Origin: Phytophthora sp. 'mugwort'
Lineage: Eukaryota; Oomycota; Peronosporomycetes; Peronosporales; Peronosporaceae
Direction: 5' to 3'
DNA length: 64,000 nt
NCBI GenBank assembly: GCA_033558025.1
Contig: JAUCEF010000004.1
Span: 2,790,001 to 2,854,000, forward strand
The position numbers and the translations under genes were made by a program. A model generated the notes under the pieces. It searched no databases. It was given only the letters and a program-made list of their open reading frames with translations, and was not told where the DNA came from. Of the stretch, positions 1 through 9,932 are shown piece after piece. The number at the start of each line of letters is the position of its first letter. Positions within the stretch are counted from its first letter, which is position 1.

Positions 1-81
1 GTTTCCCGTCCGTTATTTATTAAACTAGTTATTCCTCCATTTCCCACGGGCAAGGGCTAGATCGTACAGGGACTCACCCAG

Positions 82-235
82 TATGACGGGGTCACATAGC
101 ACCTTGTCAGAGGAAGTCTGCAGCGGAGCGTATACAAACTTAGTGAACGGCAGTTCACAAGTCCCCTGGTCTGATGAAGACTAGTTACCAAAGTAAGGTG
201 GATTTAAGACTAAATATGTCGTAATATAATCGTCA
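82..235 (-). repeat. Inverted LTR fragment related to gypsy element 1
   Basis: Read on the minus strand, this stretch matches the 3' part of the LTR at 572-931. It shares the block with TTGGTAAC, then CAGACC, then ACTTGTGAACTGCCGTTCACT, an ACTTCCT block, AAGGTGCT and a terminal CCCCGTCA. The two differ by many substitutions and small indels, so this is an old, diverged relative. No pol sequence follows it inside the window. It is either a truncated solo LTR or the end of another element lying outside the window. Confidence 0.6.
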
Positions 236-250
236 ATCGGATCCAGGGCG

Positions 251-571
251 AACAACAAAGGACATGAGAGCGACACTCCACCTCTGAAGCCGTTTATTGA
301 ACCGAATGGACGTTTACCTGGACACATCTTCTATAGAACAGCTGAAGAAAACGTATGCATTATCTTCGTCTTCGTCAACAATGGTGATCTTTGTTAAAGG
401 ACGTGGATACGCCACAAATGAGACGCGAAGGTGGCAGCAGCACCAACCATGCAGGAGGGATGTCATCACAACGAATTAATAAAAAAAAAACTAACGAGTT
501 TTTTTTAATTCACTTGACTTCGGCCGGGAAACGGTGTCGCACTGGGCCCGATAACACAGTAGGTGCTTTAG
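251..571. other. Non-coding flank, no gene seen
   Basis: Only short overlapping open frames without family resemblance occur here. The one clear structure is the A/T-run hairpin at 483-506. The base composition suits decayed repeat DNA next to the LTR at 572. Confidence 0.4.
483..506. repeat. A-run/T-run perfect hairpin
   Basis: Ten-base perfect arms, AAAAAAAACT and AGTTTTTTTT, flank the loop AACG. It may be chance in A/T-rich DNA or the remnant of a terminator-like or MITE end. No function can be assigned. Confidence 0.5.
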
Positions 572-931
572 TGTAACGGGGTTACATGAAGACTGACAAG
601 TCACTCTTCAGAGTGGTGTACCCAAGTAGCACTGGTTATGTAGCCCAAATCACTAAGACGCCACCGCAACGATGTCACGGAGGGGTACCACACGTATGAT
701 ACAAGGACCTCATAGCCACCCACTAGGATAACATCTAGGGGACTTTTAGGTGACTAATAGCTAGTAAGTAAACGCATTTAAGGGGATCACCTATAAATAT
801 AGTTAGTCTTATATCTACCTAAATTGGTAACAGGCCCCTCAGACCAGACTTGTGGACTGCCGCTCACTGATAGTTGTATACTCTCCGGAAGTAACACTTC
901 CTGTGCGCAAGGTGTTGTGTGCCCCGTCACA
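572..931 (+). repeat. 5' LTR of gypsy element 1
   Basis: A 360-bp LTR beginning TGTAACGGGG and ending CCCCGTCACA. It pairs with 8327-9123 once the insertion in that copy is removed. It contains a TATA-like CTATAAATATA near 790, which suits a promoter in the LTR. Many substitutions separate the two LTRs, so insertion was not recent. Confidence 0.85.
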
Positions 932-933
932 GT

Positions 934-950
934 TGGTAGCACTTGTAGTC
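934..950 (+). other. Primer-binding site of gypsy element 1
   Basis: TGGTAGCACTTGTAGTC begins three bases after the LTR end. The leading TGG is the expected complement of a tRNA CCA end. A nearly identical GTAGCACTTGT follows the 5' LTR of the second chromovirus on the minus strand at about 47678-47668, which supports the call. Confidence 0.55.
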
Positions 951-1057
951 AGTCCTCGCTTATGCGGGTGGCTACTTGAAACCTCTGAGGTCTTAGAAAC
1001 ACGGACCGGGATGAGTTCCCTCATCTGAACGACTCACAGTTTGAGTCCGTCCGTAAG

Positions 1058-1850
1058 ATGGCTGGCATCTTTGGTATGGATGCCTTGCACAGCTTGGCAT
1101 CGTCAACGCAAGCTGCGCAGTTCGAACGCGTCAACGGTTCGACATGTACGAGCGGGGGTCCATTGAACACGTCCGCAGCAGCCTGCCGATTCCGGCCGCA
1201 GAGCCGAAGCACGAAGGGAAAGAAGGTTGAAACCCTCACTTCTGGGTGCGAGAAGCTGAGCTCGCAATGATGATGCTCTCATCTCTTTCGAGCACCGCCG
1301 AGTGGCTTCGCTCCTCCAACCTTAGCGGTCGTGCTAAGAGTTGGGCGTACACGCGGGAAGCGACAACGCCTGGATGCTTCACATCCTAGTCTCAGCTATG
1401 TGAGCAGCTTAGAGCCGCGTTCCTCCCGGTGAACTATGAGAATCGCCAGCGGTAACGCTTCCTGCCATGCAAACAGGGAAGAGGTGGGCTGTACGAGTAC
1501 ATCCAGGAGATGTGGGAGCTCACCGCATCTCTCGTGGGACCCCCACCCCATGAACACATGAAGTGACGGTGTTCATGGATGGCCTAAGAGTAGGCCCGGC
1601 CCGCACCCAGCTATTTCTGGTGCAAGCCAATACTCTGGACGAGGCGTCTAAGTCGCACTCCAAGAGAAGTACAGTCACCACCAGGCGCGCACGCCGGCGA
1701 AGATATGGCTAGGGACAGCGACATTAAGTCGCGGGGGTCCCATCGGGCCAGTTCCCATGAAATTTGGGCTCGCGAAGTAGCTTGATATTCGCTGCTACAG
1801 CTGCGGTAAGCTAGGGCACATGACACGTGCCTGGCCTGCGGGGGGACAAC
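1058..1850 (+). pseudogene. gag: gag, decayed, with altered zinc knuckle
   Basis: The open frame at 1058-1270 and later pieces read as a gypsy gag in several frames. They include the segment GRGGLYEYIQEMWEL near 1480-1520 and VTVFMDGLRVGPARTQLF near 1564-1620, patterns typical of oomycete chromovirus capsid regions. Near 1788-1833 a CCHC knuckle reads CYSCGKLGHMTRA and is followed by Trp where the last Cys belongs, so zinc binding is probably lost. Frameshifts separate all the pieces. It would have encoded the capsid/nucleocapsid that packages element RNA. Confidence 0.7.
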
Positions 1851-2026
1851 GAAACGTTTCCCTCCAAATCCCATCGCGCTCAAGGGTCGCTGGCAAAGGC
1901 TGCAACCCCGCGGGCAGGGGAACGCAGGCTATCAGTAGGGGAGGGGCTCCCTACTGAGGAAAATCTAAGTTTTCATGACCGGTGCGCGGGCGGCGCGCAC
2001 CATAGAGACTTAAGCCCTGAGCGTTA

Positions 2027-2383
2027 TTGCACTCTCGAATCGAAGAAGGGCAGCGTTGGCTGCTAGTAGTACACGTAAGTGTACAGGGGTATACCCCTCC
2101 CTTCCGAGTCTTGATAGACTCCGGGGCGTCGAAGAACTTCGCCCGCCGACAGACGGTTGCGGAGAACAGCAATAAGTTGACGGATGCTTTACGAGAAAGC
2201 AAATGCAAAGGGACAGTGCCGGTACAACTGTCCGATGGGACGGTGACTACCGTTTCCAAGATTCATGTGGATCTAGCTGTGAAGTTCGAGGACTTCGACA
2301 GCGTAGAGCAGTTTACTGTCCTGGCGATGGACAAGTATGACTTAACCTTGGGCATGCCCTGGCTCGAGAAACATGAGCCATGA
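2027..2383 (+). pseudogene. Retropepsin (aspartic protease) domain
   Basis: A 118-codon stretch carries the retropepsin active-site motif LIDSGASKNF around residues 28-37, then the hydrophobic strand ILTLGMPWL-like segment (here LTLGMPWLEKH) near the end, as in Ty3 proteases. The catalytic Asp-Ser-Gly is intact. No in-frame ATG initiates it; in the element it would be cut from a gag-pol polyprotein. It ends at a stop at 2381-2383, upstream of RT, so the polyprotein is broken. Confidence 0.8.
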
Positions 2384-2708
2384 ATCGATAGGCGAAACAA
2401 CGCCATCGGGGCCAGCCGGCCCGCAGTTACTGATATAGCATTGGTAAGTCATGTCCCCACCTCTGCCAAACACTGGGGCGTTCAAAAGGGGAGCCGAGAT
2501 GCAGGAGCATCCAGTGAAGTTTTGGAAGCCACCGACGTTTCAGTGACTCCCTCGAAGCGGTGGCAGCAAAAGCTGCCACTGGTCGAGTGCGGCAGTCCTT
2601 ACAGGATACCTCTCAACCCCCGCCGGAATCTTAGACCGGCGGCCAAGTCTTCAAGAGTGGCGGTGCCAGGAGGCACCGACAGGTAGGTATCCAAGGTCCA
2701 CACCAAGT

Positions 2709-2853
2709 CACCCAGACAGAAACTGGCGAGGAAGGCGCAGAACGCGCTTCCTGTGTGGGTAACCCTTGTTCCACACCGTGCCACCCAGACAGAAACTGGC
2801 GAGGAAGGCGCAGAATGCGCTTCCTATGTGGGTAACCTTGTTCCACACGAAGC
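2709..2853 (+). repeat. 73-bp tandem duplication between protease and RT
   Basis: Two adjacent copies, at about 2709-2781 and 2782-2853, share CACCCAGACAGAAACTGGCG and the following bases, with only a few substitutions and one indel. The duplication lies in the protease-RT linker and does not preserve an obvious function. Confidence 0.8.
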
Positions 2854-3297
2854 CCTAGAGGCTTTGGACGTCGTCAATGAGACGTCCACAGACATGGGTA
2901 ACGAAGCCACGTCGCGGTCGCCGTCGACGACATAGTCGACACCGCAAGTCGAGTCTGAAGTCACTCCAGACTGGAGTCGCTTCCAGCGACTCGGAACCCA
3001 GGGCCCGGGTTCTTCCGGCGGCCAGTCCAAGAGTGTTATCACATCTTCGACAGCGAGACCGACAATCGGGACAATCGGAACAAGGTAGGCGGCTTCCAGC
3101 TAGAACCGCTACCAGATGTTTCAGAGCGCCTGATCCTCGAAGCGTTGACGCCGACAGATTTCCTGGCCAACCTGAAGGCAGGAGAAATCGGGGAGGTGGT
3201 ACTCTTGAAGCAAGAGTCCACTCCAGAGGAATTGAATTCCTCCTCGGTTATGGACGAGGACGTCCTGGAGGCATTCTCCTCATAGCGTGCCTCGCGC

Positions 3298-4171
3298 TTG
3301 GGTTCTGAAATTCTCAAGAACTCGAAGGATTCCGTGTATCCTTTGGTGAAGGAGTTCGAGGACGTGGTGTCCAGGATCCATCGTCTTAATTCCCACCGTA
3401 TCGTGGAACCAAGCACGAGACCGATCTCGTGCCGGGCACAAAGTACTCTGTCACCCGACAATGGCCACTTCCTAGCGAACAGTGCGAGGTCATTGATGCC
3501 TTCTTCGCCGCAAAAGCCAAGGAAGGCATGGTGCGGGAATCGAAATCCCCGCACTCGACGCCAACCTTCTGCGTTCGGAATCCGAACGGGGAGTGGCGTC
3601 TGGTTTATGCTTTTAATAAGCAGAACAGCGCGATGGTGCCGGCCCAGACACCCATCCCGCGAAAGGATGTCTTGTTAAACAACATGGCCGGGTACGAGTT
3701 ATACAGCGTCCTGGATTTGGTAGACGGATACTACCAGATCCTGATGCGCCAGAGAGAAATCACGCCTACCGCAGTGAGCACCCCGTGCGATATGCTCTGG
3801 GAGTGGCTTGTGATGTCCCAGGGCCTGTCTAATGCCCCTGCGACGTTCAATCGCCTGGTAACACAGTTATTTAGACCACTGCGCGCGTATGCGCAGTCGT
3901 ACTTCTACGACATCTGCTCCATAGCCATGCCGAGGGAGGCAAGACGGGTATGAAGGTGTATTAGGGCCACGTTCGTCGAGTGTTAAAGGTCATGAGAGCG
4001 AACAAGCTCTGTGCCAACATCGACAAGAGCGTCGTCGCGGCGCAGGAGATTAACGTTCTCGGTTGCTTCGTTATCAACGTCGGCGTCCGAGCCGACCCGG
4101 AGAAGGTCAAAGCCATTTCGGTTTGGCCAACGCCTAGGTCCCTGAAGGGGCTGAGGAAGTGGATGGGCTAG
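3298..4171 (+). pseudogene. pol: Reverse transcriptase domain with mutated YFDD
   Basis: Reads as a Ty3/gypsy RT. The segment EWRLVYAFNKQN is followed by the palm strand LYSVLDLVDGYYQI, then MSQGLSNAPATFNRL, then YFYDI at about 3900-3914, where families of this type have YFDDI. The first catalytic Asp is thus Tyr (TAC at 3906-3908). After a frame change at about 3955 the thumb/connection follows (ANKLCANIDKSVVAA, VLGCFVIN, WPTPRSLKGLRKWMG). The lost Asp and the frameshift make it inactive. It should copy element RNA into DNA in the capsid. Confidence 0.85.
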
Positions 4172-4239
4172 TCAACTACCTCTACAAATACAACGAAGAG
4201 TACGCGGGTCTGGCTAGACCCTTGTCGGAACCTTTGAAG

Positions 4240-4800
4240 AAGGATACTGACTGGCACTGGGGCGTGAGCACCAAGAAGCCTTTGCCAATGTGAAGGCAAG
4301 CCTTCAGAAGGCGCCTGTCCTGGCACTGCCGAACGAGACGAGGCCGTTCAGCGTCGTCTGCGATGCATCCGATTACGCAATCGGATGTGCAGGATTTGCT
4401 GCAGCACGATGGTGGAGGACGTCGATGAGTGATCTTGTTTCAGTCCAGGCAGCTCAAGGCCGCCGAACAGAACTACCGCGTTCATAAAAAGGAGCTGCTT
4501 GCCATGAAGTACGCCCTCGTCAAGTTCTGGGTGCACCTCTTGGACTCACAGCCTTTGTGATCTACACATATCACGCATCCTTGCGGACGGCGACGAATTC
4601 GCCCCATTTGTCCCAACGGATGGCGAGGTGGCTGTCCTTCTTCGCGGAATACAACTTCCGCTTCGAATACAAGCCTGACAAGCTTAACGTGATTGCCGAT
4701 GCGTTGTTACGCAGGCCGGATTATAACCTGGCGCACATCAGTCGTGCCATGACCAATCTATACGATCCGATATGCATGGCGTATCGGGGCAACGAAGCCC
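4240..4800 (+). pseudogene. pol: RNase H domain
   Basis: Ty3-type RNase H is split over three frames. The first Asp strand reads RPFSVVCDASDYAIGCAG near 4340-4395. Next come the helix with NYRVHKKELLAMKYAL near 4470-4515 and the strand FVIYTYHASL near 4555-4580, where the usual T-D-H has changed. The tether ends DKLNVIADALLRRPDYN near 4680-4730. Two frameshifts separate these blocks. It follows RT and precedes integrase, as in an intact pol. Confidence 0.8.
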
Positions 4801-6133
4801 TGACACTACTGGTACAGTTCCTAACCGTTGGCGAGGAGGCCAAGGCTGAGCGGCTCACGCCACGTCAGAGATCCCGGCTCCATCAATACGAGGGGCACGA
4901 TGGCCTGCTCTACTATCGAGTAGAGCCCCATGAACACCCACGGGTAGTCGTACCAAACGGCGAGGATCTCAGTTTGAAATCCTTCAAGTGGCACACGATG
5001 TGCCGTCCAGCGGTCATTTGGGCCGCGAGAAGACCTTCCAATCGGTCTCTCAGTATTTTTGGTGGACCCACATGTACAAGTCGGTCGCACAGTACGTGAA
5101 GACATGTGAACATGTCAGCGGGTGAATCCCGCGGGGCGCGCCTCGACTCCTCTGCAGATCCTGAACATTCCAGCGGACGGCTGGAAGTCGATGAGTCTGG
5201 ACTTCATCCTTGAATTCTTAGCGGACGGTCACATAAACACCGGCATCTTGGTGTTCGCATGTCATCTGAGCAGGATGATGCATTTTGCTCCGGCCAAAGA
5301 GACAGTGACCGGGGGACAGGCTGCGAAGCCGTTCGTAGGTGGTGTTTTCCGCTATCATGGTCTGCCGGAGACAAACTCGAATCGTGACCCGCGTTTACCG
5401 CTGCGCCGCTGCGTTCTGACGAACGCTGTTCTAACTACTTGGAAGGAGCTGCACATGTCCGCTGCCGATCATCCTCAAACGGATAGGCGAATGGAGCGTA
5501 TCAACCGAGTGCTTGATGACACTCTACGCAGTGTATGTGCGGAGGCTCCTCGCACTTGATCAGAACGCCTGCCAGTAGTTGACTTTGCACTCAACAATGC
5601 GGTTCACGCATCGATCGGGTATACCCCGTTCTATTTGAATGGCTTACGCCATCCACAGGTGCCGCTCCCCCAACACCGCAGCACCCCGTGTTCGGTTTTA
5701 AGTGGGGAAGAGGCTCGGAAAGCGCTTTCCTCCCGGGTCTCGGACATAAGACCGGTTTCCTTGCGGAAACAAGTTGAGTATTCTACAGACACCAGGCTGA
5801 AGTTAATCATCCGTGTCCACGATGTCATTGCAGCGGCACATGACAACAAAAGGAGTACTGAGACAAGCACGGAAGAGAAACTTAAACGTATTTAATGTGG
5901 GCAAATTAGTCCTACTATACATTAGAAACTTATTTCTCGCCACGATAAGTTCCGTTGGGAGCAACGAGCTCAAGTACCGCTTCATTGGACCCTTCGCGGT
6001 CCTGGCCAGGCATGGTGCGGCATATACCATTGACCTGCCTAAGTCGATGACGACCCACCCGACGTTCTACGTGGGCCGTCGAAAACCCTTCCATGATCCG
6101 CTGGGCTCCGCAGCCCAGACCCCAGCTCTTTGA
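4800..6133 (+). pseudogene. pol: Integrase core and C-terminal domain
   Basis: The N-terminal part (4800-5100) leads into the RNase H-fold core at 5122-5559. There MSLDFILEF carries the first Asp, SNRDPR the second (related elements have SDRDPR) and DHPQTDRRMERINR the Glu helix. A stop lies at 5557-5559. The C-terminal SH3-like GPF module follows at 5813-6133 (KYRFIGPFAVLARHGAAYTI, then HPTFYVGRRKPFHDP). This enzyme would join element cDNA to host chromatin. Several frameshifts disable it. Confidence 0.8.
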
Positions 6134-6334
6134 AGCGAGGCTTCGACTCATCCCTCTGAGCGTGCCCAAGGCCAGCAGCCCAGGTCCCCTGCGAGACCGC
6201 GGAAGGGGCTCCAAACGAAGGAACCCCGACTGCATACGTCGAGTATGAGCCATACTGGTAGGCTGGGAGTACGCTGGAGTCGCTCACGCCTGGGACACAG
6301 GCCGCAGGAGGTCCCAAAAGAGGCATATCTCCCG

Positions 6335-8310
6335 CTATACTCGGTCCATGGACAACAAAAGATCATCCAGACGTCGGAAGGCCTCGTTCACGTCATTTGT
6401 CCGACGGTCGACCCGACCTTCAAGGGCCGATAAGTCGTCGGCCAGACGATTCGCGTCGTCCCGAATCGGTCCAAGGATACCAGCATTCCAGACTGGGGCT
6501 GCCGCTGTCCAGGCGGCAGACCCGCCCTCGCCAAGTCCAAGCGCAATCTCAAGCGAATGGACTCGGCGACGAAGAGCGGCGTTTTCAACATCCCGAGGTG
6601 GAGCCGAAGGCGGCACTCCAGGTCTTGAACCAGACGGGAGGGGCGGTGCCTCATACTCGTACGATGACGGCACACCTCCTCTCCTTGGCCGTAATGGGGA
6701 GGAGCGTGCGTTCCAGGAGTGGCGCGTTCACGGGATGCGTCAGCTCCGCGTGAAGTGGAGGGGGTACTCGGAGGCTGGGTGCTCCTGGGAGCCGATGGAG
6801 CGGCTCCAGTCTGACTGCCTGAAGGTTGTCGCGTCCCTGGGAACAGCGTCGGTAATGGCGTCGTAAGTAATTGAAGCTTTCTTGCCCAAGCGGGGTGTGG
6901 TCGTAGAGCTAAGATCATACTCGCGTTCATCATGAGCGCTACAAGCAGAATGATTCTGCAATTCTCGAGAGAGCTGCCTTTGCCTACCACATGGGCAAAA
7001 AATAAAATATAACTAAGCAATACGCAGATCGCGGAGGTCAGGGGTGGCTTCCAACGTGAGATCCTGCCGGAGAATTTCAAGTTTTCTTGTGATCAATGCG
7101 TAGCTGCCCACCTCCAGAGGACGGCCTTAGCCTCCTGGAAAGAGTCACAGTGTGGGGGCATCACGGCTGGGTAGCCCCACACAGGTCGAAGTCCCGACCG
7201 GAGCTCTGGCTTCTTTCGTGAACACTTAAAGAGGAATGTTGTGCTGTGCCAGGAGCACGCACCTAACAACACGCACGTTCGGTTGGAACAGGGGCTGCTT
7301 GGCCACAAGGTATCGCGCCCATAAGCACCTCTAGAAGAGCGCCCGCCGAGAAGCACGCGAGCCGGCTGGAGCTGACCAACGTAGGCGTCAGCGCCGTGGG
7401 ACTCCTGAGGAGGGAAGTACCCGGGAGCGTAAGACAGTCCCACACGGAGAGGTGAAGAATAATTCTTCACAGGCGACCGGTTCGCCGGGACACGCACTCC
7501 CTTTTTAAACTAGCTTCCTGGTATTCCGACTGCTGCCCGACGAGATTGTTAGAGATCTCTCGGCCTACTTGGCCCTCTTCCTCCTCGTCGGAAGAAGGGT
7601 TGAAGAGGCCCTTATCAATGTAACTGATGGTCCCCAACGCTTCACGGAGTGGAGACCGGGGAGCCGCCCGTCTCTTACGGTGACTTCCGAGGCTGCTGCT
7701 GTCTTTGCAGCCTTTATGTGGGCAGTTGCCTCAGCGATCGTCAAGTTCTTGACCGGAGAACGAGGTTTCTCTTCGTCCTTCTTGGGTGAACTACCACTCC
7801 CTGCCGTTCAAGCGTCTTCCATTCGTCGCCGTGGTGGCTGGGCAGCGGGGTACGAGACCCAAGCGAATCGTACTGACTGGGGTCACCGTCAGACCCCTTG
7901 ACGAGCGGGATTACATTATCACCTCAAGACTCGGGAGACTTGTCCGAGTCCTCCTCGTAATCCACGAGGTACTCAGGGACTTATGCAGGCGGCTCAGGCG
8001 CCTTGGGAGTCATCTTGGATGCCACCTTGGTGAGCCTCTTAGTGGCAGACGCTTTGCAAGACGGCTTAGAGCTCTTAGCCGGCTGCTTGGAAGAAACAGG
8101 CTTAGCAGGTGCTTTTGCACCGCTGCTAGATCGAGTCTTGGCCTACTTGAGGCTGACGAGGAAGTCGAGAAGAAGAGCACGCGAAAGCCCAGGGCTTCAA
8201 CGGAATTGGACCAGCTGCGGAAACTAACCGCAGCTAAGTCGATGTATTTCGACTTGGAGAGTGAAAAGCGGCGACTTCCTTCCGCTCGGCCTGATGGTCG
8301 GTAAAAAGAA
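6335..8310 (-). pseudogene. Antisense coding-like tract at the 3' end of gypsy element 1
   Basis: On the minus strand, segments in shifting frames show biased composition typical of protein. From the LTR inward they are a Lys/Ser/Pro-rich run (about 8150-7990, with SSKQPAKSSKPSC and KRLTKVASKMTPKAPEP), an acidic patch YLVDYEEDSDKSPES, the helix KNLTIAEATAHIKAAKTAA, and SYIDKGLFNPSSDEEEE (about 7620-7560). Then come 134 codons at 7497-7093 and a predicted coiled coil ending at 6335 (ALRRRVHSLEIAL, ANRLADDLSALEGRVDRR). At least four frameshifts or stops interrupt it. It may be an additional antisense ORF of the element or a fragment of another element inserted in reverse. No family is recognised. 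Confidence 0.45.
6348..6866 (+). pseudogene. Linker and chromodomain of gypsy element 1
   Basis: The plus-strand frame stays open for 172 codons. It has an Arg/Ser-rich linker and ends in a chromodomain, LRVKWRGYSEAGCSWEPME at about 6745-6805, with the aromatic cage-type Y and W positions. Chromodomains at the end of integrase direct chromoviruses to histone-marked chromatin. The first half of this frame overlaps a minus-strand reading frame that also looks coding (6335-6673). Confidence 0.7.
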
Positions 8311-8311
8311 C

Positions 8312-8326
8312 CTAAGTGGGGGAGAA
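8312..8326 (+). other. Polypurine tract of gypsy element 1
   Basis: The purine run AAGTGGGGGAGAA lies directly before the TGTA that opens the 3' LTR at 8327. This is where plus-strand DNA synthesis of a gypsy element is primed. Confidence 0.65.
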
Positions 8327-9123
8327 TGTATTGGGTTACATGAAGGGTGCCAAGTCACTCACTCTTCAGAATGGTGTACCCAAGTCCCCTAGTGGTGTAG
8401 TCAATATCACTATGACGTCACAGTAATGATGTCACGGATGGGTGCCACACATATGGTACACAGACCTCAGAACCGCCCAATAGGATAACATCTAGGACAC
8501 TTTATAGTTTCCTTATAGTTAGTATGTAGACGCATTAAAGGAGATCACCTATAAATATATTCAGTATATTAGTAACATACTCTAACGTAGATCGGCGTCC
8601 ATCCGTAAGTTCGTCACTTGAGTCGAGTTTATTTGTGCTATCATTGGCCAAAATACTGCCGCGGAGAGAACGAAGGCGGCCTCCGATTCGCTACAATTAA
8701 GGTGTGGGGTAACAATAATGCGTACTTAGCGCAACGATGTTTTGCTGTCGAGCGAAACGGAGGCGGCCTCCCAACGTGATAGGAGTAGTGCAACGAGCGG
8801 AACGGGTTGGGGCGAGATAGGAGTAGTGAAACGAGCTGGAACATCGAGCGGAACGGGTTGGGACCAAGGTAAGAGTAGTGAAGCGAGCGGGACGGGTTGC
8901 GTTCGAGATGTGCGTAGTGGAGCGAGCTGGAACAGCGAGTGGATCGGGTTGGGACCCAACAAATACACACCGCCCGCAAAGCGCTCGGCTAGTAGGTTAG
9001 TATCTACCTATCTTGGTAACAGTCACCTCAGACCAAGGACTTGTGAACTGCCGTTCATTGAGAGTTTATATACTTTCCAGAAATCACACTTCCTGTGCGC
9101 AAGGTGTTGTACGCCCCGTCACA
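8327..9123 (+). repeat. 3' LTR of gypsy element 1, interrupted
   Basis: Both ends match the 5' LTR: TGTATTGGGTTACATGAAG at the start and GCAAGGTGTTGTACGCCCCG near the end. The middle, from about 8565 to 8997, has no counterpart in 572-931. After the insert the homology resumes at TATCTACCTA...TTGGTAACAG. Confidence 0.85.
8565..8997 (+). repeat. Insertion in the 3' LTR with degenerate tandem repeat
   Basis: About 430 bp interrupt the LTR. The core (8780-8955) repeats a unit containing GAGTAGTG, then ACGAGC, then GGAACGGGTTGGG at least four times with substitutions and a spacing of roughly 40-65 bp. Two further near-copies of GAACGAAGGCGGCCTCC occur at about 8668 and 8752. No open frame with family resemblance is present. 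It may be a small non-autonomous element or satellite-like DNA. Confidence 0.6.
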
Positions 9124-9860
9124 CGCTAGTTCGGATTGAACGTTCAAACGAGAGGTTGGTGACTGGATGATGGCCCGGGGAGAGGTGTTGTATAACTGAC
9201 TGGCAGGCAGTGGTTGAGAAACCCTACGCGAGGCACCATTTTGCTTCCATTTAGGAAGTTCCCCTACCCGCGCGGGTTATCAGTTAGAGAACAAGGAGGG
9301 TTTTTGATCAGTTAAAGCATCTCCAACGAGGAAATCGCATCTGGGTAGCAAATCGCAAAATAAAGTGGAAAAAAGGTTTGGTTCCACCCTTGTCTAACGC
9401 ATAGCACTCAGACCTCAATCTCAGACCTCAACCAATTTGTTCGTGCCGACGCGCAAGACGGACTCTTCATCAGACGACGAGCTGTCGGTTTGCGAAAGCA
9501 TCGGCGAGGAGGTGTGGCCCCTCTCCCGCTACTGCAGATACAACGGGCTTGGCTCCGGCTCGTGCTTTCCGCAACACGGAGCTCGGGGCTGCTGGGACGC
9601 AGGTCAAAGTCTTACATACCAAGTTACTGATTTTGGAGACGTAGTAGTTCTGATATATACCCGTTAGGTTATACATATCCCCACTTCAGCATTATCACCC
9701 CCATGCTTTAGCGAGCTGCTTGTCTTCCTGTGGGTCCCAGTTCGGGCCTCCCGTAAGTCTCTGCGTTGATGCTGGCATGTTTCTTTTCGTGATTTGAATA
9801 TAAAGATCCTTCATCTGTTGTACACGAGGTACCCGGCGGAGTATAAACCCGAAGTGTCAC
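9124..9860. other. Intergenic, no gene recognised
   Basis: A 76-codon frame at 9437-9667 has no family resemblance. The stretch separates the end of the chromovirus from the first coding-like sequence of the LINE. It may include LINE 5' untranslated sequence. Confidence 0.35.
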
Positions 9861-9932
9861 TGACTCAACTGAGAGAGCGGAAGCAGCGTCAGACGGGCAT
9901 GTAGCCCCCGCCGCCACTGCCCCCTGAAGGAT

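Larger units (their letters stand above)
572..9123 (+). mobile_element. Ty3/gypsy chromovirus, full length, decayed (element 1)
   Basis: Two related LTRs begin TGTA and end CACA. Between them lie, in the order of Ty3/gypsy elements, a PBS, gag with a zinc knuckle, an aspartic protease, reverse transcriptase, RNase H, integrase and a chromodomain, followed by a purine-rich tract before the 3' LTR. All domains are recognisable, but frameshifts and stops break the polyprotein into pieces. No 5-bp target duplication is visible (CTTTAG before 572, CGCTAG after 9123). The internal region is unusually long after the chromodomain (6867-8326), where the minus strand looks coding. The element is old and non-autonomous. 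Confidence 0.9.

Noticed and set aside
6388..7080. A 230-codon minus-strand open frame beginning MKFSGRISRWKPP
   Set aside because: It mixes two coding-like phases of the antisense tract and the reverse of the chromodomain frame. It has no consistent composition and is best treated as part of that decayed region, not a gene.
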